A stretch of DNA of 39,466 nt from Sphingobacteriia bacterium (GTDB lineage: Bacteria; Bacteroidota; Bacteroidia; Bacteroidales; UBA7960): the NCBI GenBank assembly GCA_011390785.1, contig JAABRR010000038.1:1-39466 (forward strand). Reading direction: 5' to 3'. A program made the position numbers and the translations under genes. The notes below the pieces were generated by a model. It did not search any database. It had not been told where the DNA came from and worked only from the letters and a program-made list of their open reading frames with translations. The stretch's first letter is position 1. The number at the start of each line of letters is the position of its first letter. Below are positions 25,384 to 33,895 of this stretch, piece after piece.

Positions 25384-26289
25384 CTAAAAATACCCGTTTT
25401 TCTTTCTGTCTTCCATGGCAGATTCAGAGCGTTTGTCGTCAGCTCTTCCACCGCGTTCTGTAACCCTTGTGGCTGCAATTTCTTCGATAATATCTTGAAG
25501 GGATGCCGCTTTGGATAAGGTTACACCTGTGCATGTAATATCGCCAATAGTGCGGCAACGTGCTTCTTTTATCTCTGTTTTTTCATTTTCTCTCATTTCC
25601 ATAAAGGGAGCCTTGGCCAGCCAAACGCCGTCGCGCTGAAACACTTCAAGCTTCTGGGTAAAATACAAACTTGGAATTTCAATACTCTCCATCAGAATAT
25701 ACTGCCATACGTCCATTTCTGTCCAGTTACTGATGGGAAAAACCCTGAAATGCTCTCCGTGTTTCTTTTTTCCGTTGTAGATATGCCATAATTCGGGGCG
25801 TTGGTTTTTGGGATCCCACTGGCCGAAAGCATCACGATGTGAAAAAAAGCGTTCTTTGGCACGTGCTTTTTCTTCGTCGCGACGTCCACCACCCATGGCA
25901 GCATCAATTTTATGTTTTTCGATGGCATCGAGCAGTGTAACGGTTTGTAGTCCGTTTCGGCTGGCGCCAATACCCTTTTCTTCTGTCACTTTTTGTTGGT
26001 CAATGGTATCCTGAACATATTCAACCAGCATGGTTACCTTATACTTTTCGGCCAAATTATCCCTAAACCGGATAGTTTCACTAAAATTATGACCTGTATC
26101 AATATGCAACAACGGAAAAGGTACTTTTGCCGGGTAAAAGGCCTTTCGAGCCAGGTGAAACATTACAATAGAATCTTTCCCTCCTGAAAAAAGCATTGCC
26201 GGCCGTTCAAACTGTGCAGCTACTTCCCGAATTGCATAAATTGATTCGGATTCCAGTTCTTTTAAGTGGTTAATTTTCTGTATACTCAT
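25384..26289 (-). CDS. cysD: Sulfate adenylyltransferase subunit 2
   Basis: CysD carries the ATP-sulfurylase active site of the CysDN complex. The 301-residue length is normal. The PP-loop is SGGKDS (35-40), and LLHIDTGHNFSETIRFRD, MGGGRRDEEKARAKER and HFRVFPISNWTEMDVWQYI are strongly conserved family segments. The C-terminus ends MEDRKKNGYF, as in other CysD proteins. It lies between cysH (35 bp upstream) and cysN (43 bp downstream), all on the minus strand, so the three form one operon. Confidence 0.97.
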   Translation of the reverse strand: MSIQKINHLKELESESIYAIREVAAQFERPAMLFSGGKDSIVMFHLARKAFYPAKVPFPLLHIDTGHNFSETIRFRDNLAEKYKVTMLVEYVQDTIDQQKVTEEKGIGASRNGLQTVTLLDAIEKHKIDAAMGGGRRDEEKARAKERFFSHRDAFGQWDPKNQRPELWHIYNGKKKHGEHFRVFPISNWTEMDVWQYILMESIEIPSLYFTQKLEVFQRDGVWLAKAPFMEMRENEKTEIKEARCRTIGDITCTGVTLSKAASLQDIIEEIAATRVTERGGRADDKRSESAMEDRKKNGYF

Positions 26290-26324
26290 ACTTTCTTATA
26301 TCAGCACATCTAATAATGCCGTTT

Positions 26325-27047
26325 TCAGATTTTTTTCACCTTGATAATGGGCTCGTCAGTTCTCGTGGCATGTAGCCCACATTCTTTGGCCGATGTTTCC
26401 CACCACCAGCGACCTGCTCTGAAGTCTTCTCCTTCTTTTATGGCCCTGGTGCAGGGTTGACAACCAATACTTACAAATCCCTTGTCGTGAAGCTTGTTAT
26501 AGGGAACATTATGTTTTTCAACATAAATCTTCAGATCATTAAATGACCAATCCTTTAAGGGGTTAAATTTTACAAGTCCAAAAGCGTCATCTAGTTCAAA
26601 AAACGCCAGATTACTTCTTGCTGATGATTGCTCGGCACGAAGGCCGGTTACCCAAACATCCACATCTTGAAGAGCTCGCTTTAGAGGGATTACTTTTCGT
26701 ATGTTACAGCATTCTTTTCTGTTTTCTACTGATTCGTAAAAACTAAATGGCCCTTTTTGGGTCACCATTTTTTCAACCTCGGTTGTATCTGGGTAAAATG
26801 CCTCTATTGTTTGTCCATATTTCTCAACGGTTTCCTTCCAAACAGTATACGTTTCGGTAAATAACCGGCCGGTATCCAGTGTGAAAACTCTTATCGGAAT
26901 GGCATTTGATAAAATCATATGGCCAATTACCTGATCTTCCAGCCCAAAACTGGTAGAGAAAGCCACCCGTCCGGGATGTATCTCTGCCAATTCTTTTAGT
27001 TGTGAAACTGTATTTTTATTATGGACTATTTTTTGGTATTTTTCCAT
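26325..27047 (-). CDS. cysH: APS-reductase-type CysH with Fe-S cluster motif
   Basis: CysH reduces adenylylated sulfate to sulfite with thioredoxin. The 240-residue protein has the PP-loop-like STSFGLEDQ (31-39), FTLDTGRLF (55-63) and the catalytic Cys223 in KECGLH. Paired Cys113-Cys114 (KECCNIRK) and Cys196-x2-Cys199 (GCQPCTR) are the [4Fe-4S] ligands found in the group that uses APS; PAPS-specific enzymes lack them. With no CysC kinase in the operon, the pathway is read as sulfate to APS to sulfite. It is the first gene of the operon. Upstream lie repeated AGTTGCAAA motifs, one of which overlaps a TAGATTTG -7-like box only about 11 bp before the ATG. Confidence 0.95.
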   Translation of the reverse strand: MEKYQKIVHNKNTVSQLKELAEIHPGRVAFSTSFGLEDQVIGHMILSNAIPIRVFTLDTGRLFTETYTVWKETVEKYGQTIEAFYPDTTEVEKMVTQKGPFSFYESVENRKECCNIRKVIPLKRALQDVDVWVTGLRAEQSSARSNLAFFELDDAFGLVKFNPLKDWSFNDLKIYVEKHNVPYNKLHDKGFVSIGCQPCTRAIKEGEDFRAGRWWWETSAKECGLHATRTDEPIIKVKKI

Positions 27048-27521
27048 GTTTTAGTTGCAAATCTAACTTGTAATTTTAGCTTGTAAATGAATGTTTTATG
27101 TCATTTACAATTTGAATAACACAAAGCTTATAAAAGTTGCAAAATTAAAAAAAAATGTGCTGCAAAATACTTTAATCTGATTTGCAACTGTCAAATTACC
27201 TTTCTATTGGATATAGGTATGCTATAGTCAATATAATGATTCCTGTAACATAACAAAATTGAATTTAAGTTATTTGTAAACAGCAAGTTATATGCTATTT
27301 GAAAACGTGTCTACAGGTTATTACATTATATAATGAATTTGATAATAGTGGAAAACGGAATGATATTTTATTTTTTTAACGATCACTGAAGATGGGTATT
27401 TGATAAATGATAGAAATTGAAAGGACAAAGACGTCTATCTGGTTAATATTCTTAAACAAAATTACTTATAAATTTCTCGCAAGAGAGTTTCTTTTCTCTA
27501 ACAATCAAAAGATAGTTTTTA
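27048..27521. other. Divergent intergenic region cysH / nucleoid-associated protein
   Basis: This AT-rich gap of 474 bp carries the cysH promoter region with two kinds of repeat (27053-27189), annotated separately. The right part (27190-27521) holds the leader of the nucleoid-associated protein gene. I see no consensus promoter, RNA gene or coding frame in that part. Confidence 0.5.
27053..27189 (-). promoter_or_regulatory. Operator-like repeats upstream of cysH
   Basis: AGTTGCAAAT occurs at 27053-27062, AGTTGCAAAA at 27135-27144, and AGTTGCAAAT in reverse at 27180-27189. The first copy overlaps the candidate -7 box TAGATTTG (complement of 27058-27065). Between them TTGTAAATGA (27081-27090) and TCATTTACAA (27101-27110) form a perfect 10-bp inverted repeat with a 10-bp spacer, a spacing suited to a dimeric regulator. 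No regulator gene is in the window. Confidence 0.45.
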
Positions 27522-28655
27522 ATGGATTACATTAACTTTGACCAGCTTAATTTTGATATGGAATTTGGCTGGTATTACTCTGTAAATAATTCAAAACCAT
27601 CGTTTATGCTTGATTTTACTGATTCAACCATCAAAAAAATTATTGTTCATCAGGTGGGTAACCCATCGCACGATGAGCAATTGAATTGCTCTAAAACTTC
27701 TTTTCAACTTACTGATTCAAACCTGGAAGAATTACTCGCCAAATATTTTCTCTCTTCATTTCATAAGAAAGACCCCGGCTTTTATAACTTCAGACATGAT
27801 TCTGATCTTGATCTTAACGAAATGTATCATTACGCTACAAAACTCTTTTCTCCAGGCGAGAGTTTTGAGCTTCAGTCTGTGAATATCGCAAAGCATTTGT
27901 ATGAAAAATCGCATCATCCTAAAATTAAATCAGGCGAATTGTATGTGGTTTTGTTTAATGATTGCCTGGTAGATGATGAATTGGCGGGTGCTGTGGGGAT
28001 TTTCAAATCAGAAACCAAAGAAACTTTTTTAAAGGTTTATGCCGGTGGCGATCAATGCAATATAGAATATCAGGATGGAATCAACATTAACAAACTGGAT
28101 AAAGGGTGTATCATTTTTAATACAGAAAAAGAGCAGGGATACAAAATCTGTTTAATTGATAAAACAAACCATGATGAAAGCCAGTTTTGGAAAGACCAGT
28201 TTTTGAAAGTATCACCACGGGATGATGATTTTTATCAGACCAAAACAACCATGAACCTTTGCCGTAGTTTCTGCAATACAGTCCTTACCGAAGAAAATGA
28301 TATATCGCGAAACAAGCAACTCGATGTAAGGGATAAGATTGTTCAGTATTTCTCAGAAAATGAAGGATATGAAGCACTATCTTTTGAGCAGGAAGTTTTA
28401 CAGGAACCCCAGGTAATTGATGCTTATCGCGATTACAGACAAAAATTCGCCGAACAAAATAATCTTTTAACCAAAGATAGTTTTGATATTGCAGAACCCG
28501 CTGTAAAAAAGGAAAAGAAGTTTTTTAAGAGTGTGATAAAGCTTGATAAAAATTTTCATGTATATGTGCATGGCAATCCTAATATGATAGAAAAAGGCTT
28601 TGACGATCAACGCGGTAAATTTTTTTATAAACTCTATTTCGATGAAGAAGAATAA
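27522..28655 (+). CDS. Nucleoid-associated protein (NdpA/YejK family)
   Basis: The 377-residue protein matches the 37-kDa nucleoid-associated protein family (NdpA/YejK), abundant but poorly understood proteins found on the nucleoid. Family features are the N-terminal TIKKIIVHQVGN, the central GELYVVLFNDCLVDDELAGAVG stretch with GIFKSE, the DKGCIIFN segment, and the C-terminal FKSVIKLDKNFHVYVHGNP, a strand set usual for the family. No catalytic motif is seen. The ATG at 27522 is chosen as the first in frame; the next Met is 13 residues later. It is a single gene, divergent from the cys operon and 152 bp from lemA. Confidence 0.85.
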   Translation: MDYINFDQLNFDMEFGWYYSVNNSKPSFMLDFTDSTIKKIIVHQVGNPSHDEQLNCSKTSFQLTDSNLEELLAKYFLSSFHKKDPGFYNFRHDSDLDLNEMYHYATKLFSPGESFELQSVNIAKHLYEKSHHPKIKSGELYVVLFNDCLVDDELAGAVGIFKSETKETFLKVYAGGDQCNIEYQDGININKLDKGCIIFNTEKEQGYKICLIDKTNHDESQFWKDQFLKVSPRDDDFYQTKTTMNLCRSFCNTVLTEENDISRNKQLDVRDKIVQYFSENEGYEALSFEQEVLQEPQVIDAYRDYRQKFAEQNNLLTKDSFDIAEPAVKKEKKFFKSVIKLDKNFHVYVHGNPNMIEKGFDDQRGKFFYKLYFDEEE

Positions 28656-28807
28656 AGAATTATACTAATACATATCCTCCTAATGTTTTGTAATGTTGGG
28701 AATTTATGAAACCTTAAAAACTGTTGATTAATTTTCAAAATAATCCAATTGAATTGCTTATTTTTACTTTTTATTTAACAAAAATTGTTTAATCAAATCT
28801 TGAAAAA

Positions 28808-29371
28808 ATGGAAGGAAATTATTTGGTTCTGATTTTAGTGGGAGTAATAGCCCTTTTTGGAATAATTGGTTATAACCGTTTGGTTGGACTACGAAATGCC
28901 GCTGATAAGTCGTTTGCGAGTATTGATGCAATGGCGAAAAAGCGGTACGATTTGATTCCTAATTTGGTCGCCACTGTTTCAAAATACATGGAACATGAAC
29001 GCGGCACCCTTACAGAAATTACTGAAATGCGTGCCAGGGCTATGTCGGGGAATATTTCGGACAATGAAAAGGTTGATCTGGAGAACAAGATAAACAAAGC
29101 TATGGGTGGAATAATGGTTGCTGTGGAGAATTATCCCGATCTTAAAGCCAATCAAAATTTTCTGCAATTGCAAGGCAGCCTGAACGAAATAGAAGAACAG
29201 CTAAGTGCTGCCAGACGGGCGTATAATGCTGCTGTTACAGATTATAACAATGCCTGCCAAATGTTTCCATCCAATGTTTTTGCTATGGTTTTTAATTTTA
29301 AAACCAAACCTTTGTTCGAAATTAGCGAAGTAGAAAGGCAAAATGTTGATGTTAAAAAACTTTTTGGTTAA
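28808..29371 (+). CDS. LemA family membrane protein
   Basis: The 187-residue LemA-type protein has one N-terminal membrane helix (about 5-22) followed by a long four-helix bundle. The family signature is in GYNRLVGLRNAADKSFASID (21-40) and KKRYDLIPNLVATVSKYMEHE (44-64). The bundle continues through SLNEIEEQLSAARRAYNAAV and ends FKTKPLFEISEVERQNVDVK. The role is unclear; the family is linked to envelope stress and membrane proteases in some bacteria. It precedes a DUF3137 gene by 31 bp, a common pairing that suggests joint action at the membrane. Confidence 0.93.
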   Translation: MEGNYLVLILVGVIALFGIIGYNRLVGLRNAADKSFASIDAMAKKRYDLIPNLVATVSKYMEHERGTLTEITEMRARAMSGNISDNEKVDLENKINKAMGGIMVAVENYPDLKANQNFLQLQGSLNEIEEQLSAARRAYNAAVTDYNNACQMFPSNVFAMVFNFKTKPLFEISEVERQNVDVKKLFG

Positions 29372-29402
29372 ATAGAGTTGAGAAATCTAAAATTGCCGGC
29401 TT

Positions 29403-30395
29403 ATGAAAACTATTGATGAGTTTAAAACATATTTTGATGCTCAGATGTATCCGGATCTTTTGGTATTAGATGCCCGGAGAAAGAAAGTTCTGACACGAAG
29501 CACCTGGGTGGTGCTGATAACACTGGGATTACTGGCTTTGCTCATAGCCATATATCATACCATAGGCATGTCTGCTGCAGCGGAAACCAGTATAACCATT
29601 TATGTAATAGTTGCAGTTTTAATACTTATTGTTGCCGGTGTATCGTTGGGTAGTTGGGCAAGAGATAAAACTTTTTATTCTGATTTTAAAGCACAGGTAA
29701 TTGAACGGATCGTAAATTTTATCAGCCCCGATCTGGTTTATGAACCTAAAAATTTTGTGGGTTCTGATAGCTTTGAACGTTCCAGGATATTCCTTAAAAG
29801 CGTTGACCGATACAAGGGTGACGATATGGTGCGCGGCAAGATTGATAAAACACAAATCTGGTTTTCCGAAGTAAAGGCCGAATACAAAACTACTACCACC
29901 GACAGCAAAGGAAATCGGAAAACTTCCTGGCATACCATTTTTAAAGGGATGTTTTTTATTGCTGATTTTAATAAGCATTTTCAAACTTCAACTGTGGTAC
30001 TGCCCAATCGTTTGGGGAAAGGATTTCTGGCAGATTTTTTCAACAAAATGAATCTTGCCCGAAAGGAAAAACATGTGAGACTGGAAGATCCTGATTTCAA
30101 TAAACATTTTGTTGTTTATGGTGAAGATCAGGTAGAAGCACGCTATGTGCTAAGCACTTCTCTAATGAAGCGTATTACCGATTTCAGAGAACGTCACGGA
30201 AATCCGCTCTATGTATCTTTTGTTAACTCATTTCTCTATGTAGCCATAAACTATAAGAGAGATCTTTTTGAACCCAGCTATTTTAAGAAACTAACAAATT
30301 TTTTGCTGGTTAAAGGTTTCTACGAAGATATCTATCTTGCCATTAGCATCGTGGAAGAGCTAAACCTTAATAACAGGATTTGGACAAAGCAATAG
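29403..30395 (+). CDS. DUF3137 membrane protein, LemA partner
   Basis: The 330-residue protein has two membrane helices (about 34-53 and 63-83) and a large soluble domain of the DUF3137 type. Marked segments are IWFSEVKAEYKTTTTDSKGN, then WHTIFKGMFFIADFNKHF, KHVRLEDPDFNKHFVVYGED and VSFVNSFLYVAI. No enzymatic motif is visible. It follows lemA closely and is probably co-transcribed; such pairs are frequent in Bacteroidota and Gram-positive bacteria. The soluble part probably lies in the cytoplasm, but topology is inferred only. An inverted repeat (30410-30547) follows. Confidence 0.85.
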   Translation: MKTIDEFKTYFDAQMYPDLLVLDARRKKVLTRSTWVVLITLGLLALLIAIYHTIGMSAAAETSITIYVIVAVLILIVAGVSLGSWARDKTFYSDFKAQVIERIVNFISPDLVYEPKNFVGSDSFERSRIFLKSVDRYKGDDMVRGKIDKTQIWFSEVKAEYKTTTTDSKGNRKTSWHTIFKGMFFIADFNKHFQTSTVVLPNRLGKGFLADFFNKMNLARKEKHVRLEDPDFNKHFVVYGEDQVEARYVLSTSLMKRITDFRERHGNPLYVSFVNSFLYVAINYKRDLFEPSYFKKLTNFLLVKGFYEDIYLAISIVEELNLNNRIWTKQ

Positions 30396-30409
30396 GTTGA
30401 AGTGAAGTG

Positions 30410-30547
30410 ATTGGTAACTGGTGCTTGGTAATTGGTTTCATAGATTTTACAATTAATACAGAAAGTTAAGAATTTGAGTGACAATATTGAACGGCTTTAA
30501 AACACATCACCGACCAACCCTAACATCACCAATCACCAGTTACCAAT
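30410..30547. repeat. Inverted repeat ATTGGTAACTGGTG between convergent genes
   Basis: ATTGGTAACTGGTG (30410-30423) is repeated in perfect inversion at 30534-30547, right up to the stop codon of the muramidase gene. A partial direct copy (TTGGTAATTGG) follows the left arm and a second CACC..CACC block precedes the right arm. I recall TTGGTAATTGGT-type repeats in intergenic DNA of other Bacteroidota. It may act as a bidirectional terminator, though no T-run is present. Confidence 0.55.
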
Positions 30548-31789
30548 TTACTCATAAATAAAATAGGGCCGGGCTTTCTCAAGAAACCCATCTATGTCTT
30601 TTGTCCAGAGTTCAAGGATGTCTTCAACAAGGAATCTTTGTTCGAAACTTTTTCTCACTTTATCGGTCCCGCATACTTTATCAAACATGTTTAGTCGATC
30701 TTGTGCCAGTTCAAAAACATTGTACTCAGGGTGTAATTTGTAGATTTCCTGAATTACATAGAACTGTATTAACGATAAGGGTGTAATTTGTAAATCGGTT
30801 ATATGAACCTGCACACCTTTCATGTTTTTGTCTTTCATGTTGGTGTAATAAGGCTTAAAATAAATGGGCCGAAACAGAATTCCCGGAATTTCTAATTCAT
30901 TCAGTTTTGCCGTAAGTATTTCTGCACTATCGAGCCATTCGGCACCAAATAGCTGAAACGGTAAAGTATACCCCACACCAATGTTTATGGTGTATAATTC
31001 ACCCAAAATTCCTGATACCGGGTAATAATATGCCGAGTGCACATGTGGAATATGGGGCGATGACATTACCCATGGTAAACCAGTATCTTCAAAGCTCATT
31101 TCCCTTTTCCATCCTTCCATTTCAATAACAGTAAGATCGGCAACTACATTGTTGGAAAGCAATCCTTCGCCATTAAGAAATTGTGCAAGTTCGCCCACAG
31201 TAAAACCATGAACATAAGGTATGGGATACTGACTTACAAAGGAAATGAATCCATTGTCAACCAGTGGCCCTTCAAATTTATGGCCTCCCAGTGGGTTGGG
31301 CCGGTCGAGTACCACAAAATCCACATTGTTCTCGGCTGCGGCCTCCATGGCCAGCCCCATTGTGCTGATGTAGGTGTAGGAGCGTGATCCGATATCCTGG
31401 ATGTCATATATCAGCACATCAATACCTTGCAGCATTTCAGGGGTGGGTTTACGTGTTTTGCCATACAGGCTGAACATAGGCACCCCGGTTATGGGGTCAA
31501 TCTGGTTTTCAACGTATTCTCCTGCTGGGTAATCACCTCTTACGCCATGCTCCGGGCCAAAAAGAGCCACCAGTTCAACACCTTCGGCCTGGGCAAGTAT
31601 GTCTATGGTAGATCGTAAGTGGCTGTCAACCCCTGTTGGGTTGGTTATGAGACCTACTCTTTTTCCATCCAGTAAAGAGAATTCTGTGGATCGTAATACT
31701 TCAATCCCTGTTTTCACCTGTGTCATTGTCGTGTTGAGCGAAAATATAGCAAGGATGACTCCTGCTAATATTGGTTTGTAAGTTCTCAT
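30548..31789 (-). CDS. NamZ-like exo-beta-N-acetylmuramidase (DUF1343)
   Basis: The 413-residue protein belongs to the DUF1343 family, whose characterised member NamZ (GH171) removes terminal MurNAc from peptidoglycan fragments. A signal peptide is present (MRTYKPILAGVILAIFSLNT). Conserved segments are VGLITNPTGVD (45-55), LFGPEHGVRGDYPAGE (76-91), YDIQDIGSRSYTYISTMGLA (128-147), DRPNPLGG and GVGYTLPFQLFGAEW. Only 19 bp separate it from the NAGPA-like gene upstream, so the two form an operon. The likely job is salvage of cell-wall amino sugars outside or in the periplasm. Substrate specificity is inferred from the family. Confidence 0.9.
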   Translation of the reverse strand: MRTYKPILAGVILAIFSLNTTMTQVKTGIEVLRSTEFSLLDGKRVGLITNPTGVDSHLRSTIDILAQAEGVELVALFGPEHGVRGDYPAGEYVENQIDPITGVPMFSLYGKTRKPTPEMLQGIDVLIYDIQDIGSRSYTYISTMGLAMEAAAENNVDFVVLDRPNPLGGHKFEGPLVDNGFISFVSQYPIPYVHGFTVGELAQFLNGEGLLSNNVVADLTVIEMEGWKREMSFEDTGLPWVMSSPHIPHVHSAYYYPVSGILGELYTINIGVGYTLPFQLFGAEWLDSAEILTAKLNELEIPGILFRPIYFKPYYTNMKDKNMKGVQVHITDLQITPLSLIQFYVIQEIYKLHPEYNVFELAQDRLNMFDKVCGTDKVRKSFEQRFLVEDILELWTKDIDGFLEKARPYFIYE

Positions 31790-31808
31790 CTGTTTTTTTG
31801 GAATAAGA

Positions 31809-33677
31809 TTACTGAATAATAAGCTTTTCGGTGGTATTGCTTATGGGACCTGTAAGGCGAAGAAAGTAAAGTCCATTTTCAACGTACGACAGGTCAATCT
31901 CTTTCTTGATATTTCCACTTAAATAAGCTCTGAAGAAGACTTTCCCATCAGATGATAATATTTCAAGTTGATGTATACCAGGAATTTTGGCTTCCAACAT
32001 AAATACCCCATCTGAAGGATTGGGATACAATTGTATCTTCATTTTTTCAGAATTATAAACCGATGTATCATCAATCTCTTCCACCGTAATCAAAGCCGAA
32101 ACCTGTAGCAGGGTAGGCGGAGTAGTTTGCTCAACCCCTTCAGGTAGTTCGAAGGTGCCTGTAGCAAGATAATCCCCGGCCGTTTCGGCATCATATGTAT
32201 CAGCTTGCCAGATTAGCGTTACAGAATGTGTGTTGCCATCTGAATCGGTAATGGTCGTTTCCTGGGGTAACAATCCGAGTGCATCGTTTAGTGATGTTGC
32301 ATAAGGTACAGTAATATCATCAACCGGGGTAATGGAAATAATGGTTATAACAACCTGGATGTCATCGTATGATACTACCCTAATGGCATCGGCCACCACA
32401 TAACTGTTGGTGGTTGCAGCTGCGGTAATTTTTACTTCTTCATTGGGTGTGCCGTTGAACTGCCATGTACCGATCAGATTCCAGAACGAACCTCCGGTGC
32501 TTTGATCAATGCGGACTTCATCTTCACCGCCAGCATGAGTTATGTAAAACGGGGTGTCTGCCGCGCGATTGCCATGCGAAGTCCACCATCCGTAAATTTC
32601 ATATTCTCCCGGTGCAGGCAGGTTTAGCGCGAAATTGTAGAACTCGTTGTCGCTACCCAAGGCATGAAGCATCGATGGATCACCGAAAAAACCTTCGTTG
32701 GCTGTAGCAAACCAACTTCCGGCAAAAGTTACTCCATCATCAGAAGTGTCAATGAACTTTTCGTAGGTGGGTGTTTGCGGTAAACCAAGCGAATCGGTAT
32801 GCACAATGGCCAGGATGGTTGGTACTGCACGGTTCTGGCTGTAAATGCTTGTGCCACCGGCAGCCATAGCAGTAGAACCTCCACCATCCAGATTTATTGC
32901 TCCATGGCAACCCAAATTGAGCATAAGCTGCGGCAGATCTTCTATTTTCATGCTGTTGGTAATGAGCATGATTACCTTGTTATCCACGGTGTAGCCCACA
33001 GCTGTGCGTGGCCTGTTTACGCCAAGATCAACTCCTGAACCCCAGAATATTTCCTCATTCCATGTAAAAACTATTTCTCCATCTTTTAAAAGCATTGGGC
33101 CTCCACCCAACCCATAAGCAATTTCTTCATACTGAGATCCATTTGCCTTTACAGGTGTGGGAAGGGGTGTAGGATCATTTTCTATGTAAGGCAAAGGTTC
33201 GTCGTAGATATAAATATCATCGAACAGCATACTGTGATGATAAACCCACTCAGTAGACAGTGTGCGGTCATTATTTATGCTAAATATTGATCTTATTACA
33301 GGGTAGGTTGTTGAAAAGCGTGTTAAAGCAGTAATGTTTCTTGCCAATACCTCATTGGGATAAATCACCGATGAAACCGACGATGTGCCGGCAAAGAAAC
33401 CACCATTCACCGCACCGTAGGCTCCTACAGATTCAGAGAAATCTGCCACATGCTGGGGGCTGGCAACCAAATAAGGACGAATGGCTATTTGCGGTTCATT
33501 CAAATCTACCTCGTAGTAGTAAGCGAAAAATGAATTGTTGCCACTTATGGTGCCATGATAAAGTGCCAAACCATCCGGAAATTCATAGTTTGAAGATACA
33601 TTTTCCCAGGTTATTTCCTGGCTGTGTAAACCCATTGGAAATAGGATCAAAACCAATATTAAAAGTTTGTTTCTCAT
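31809..33677 (-). CDS. Type IX-secreted phosphodiester glycosidase (NAGPA-like)
   Basis: I choose the ATG at 33675-33677 (MRNKLLILVLILFPMGLHSQ), which gives a proper signal peptide and 622 residues; an upstream in-frame ATG adds 31 non-signal residues. Residues about 60-295 form a NAGPA domain (GlcNAc-1-phosphodiester alpha-N-acetylglucosaminidase) with the landmarks NGGFF (91-95), NRPRTAVGY (221-229) and NLDGGGSTA (262-270). A golvesin-like beta domain follows (about 305-435), then an Ig-like domain (about 440-540), and last a type A type IX sorting domain (YPNPSDGVFML to the C-terminus). The protein would be shown on or released from the cell surface. Together with NamZ it suggests attack on glycan phosphodiesters or cell-wall material. 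Confidence 0.88.
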   Translation of the reverse strand: MRNKLLILVLILFPMGLHSQEITWENVSSNYEFPDGLALYHGTISGNNSFFAYYYEVDLNEPQIAIRPYLVASPQHVADFSESVGAYGAVNGGFFAGTSSVSSVIYPNEVLARNITALTRFSTTYPVIRSIFSINNDRTLSTEWVYHHSMLFDDIYIYDEPLPYIENDPTPLPTPVKANGSQYEEIAYGLGGGPMLLKDGEIVFTWNEEIFWGSGVDLGVNRPRTAVGYTVDNKVIMLITNSMKIEDLPQLMLNLGCHGAINLDGGGSTAMAAGGTSIYSQNRAVPTILAIVHTDSLGLPQTPTYEKFIDTSDDGVTFAGSWFATANEGFFGDPSMLHALGSDNEFYNFALNLPAPGEYEIYGWWTSHGNRAADTPFYITHAGGEDEVRIDQSTGGSFWNLIGTWQFNGTPNEEVKITAAATTNSYVVADAIRVVSYDDIQVVITIISITPVDDITVPYATSLNDALGLLPQETTITDSDGNTHSVTLIWQADTYDAETAGDYLATGTFELPEGVEQTTPPTLLQVSALITVEEIDDTSVYNSEKMKIQLYPNPSDGVFMLEAKIPGIHQLEILSSDGKVFFRAYLSGNIKKEIDLSYVENGLYFLRLTGPISNTTEKLIIQ

Positions 33678-33768
33678 GATTTTGCATTTGAGTGGATAAT
33701 TGGTTGTGCCAGCAAAATTCACTGGTTTTGATTTTTGATTAACAAAATTAAAATTATTTAAAAACCCC

Positions 33769-33800
33769 ACAAAGATAATTTTATAATAATGTATCTTTGT
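33769..33800. promoter_or_regulatory. Divergent -7 boxes forming an inverted repeat
   Basis: ACAAAGATA (33769-33777) and TATCTTTGT (33792-33800) are perfect inverted copies 14 bp apart. Each contains a TATCTTTG -7 box, one facing the NAGPA-like gene (minus) and one the NagB-type gene (plus). No good -33 TTG is seen at the expected distance on either side, so an activator or an operator role is possible. Confidence 0.5.
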
Positions 33801-33895
33801 ATGAGTTTTTGATTTTTGTTTCTTACAACATGGCGTAACAAAATCTTCCTATAACCCAATCAAATCACAATTTCGTTTAAATTAATCCAACTGTT

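Noticed and set aside
25341-25478. Longer N-terminus for CysN
   Set aside because: The 46 extra codons overlap the cysD coding end in another frame and lack homology to the family; MTNHN at 25340 gives the normal start.
33678-33770. Longer N-terminus for the NAGPA-like protein
   Set aside because: The added 31 residues would bury the signal peptide, and the ATG at 33677 gives a proper exported start.
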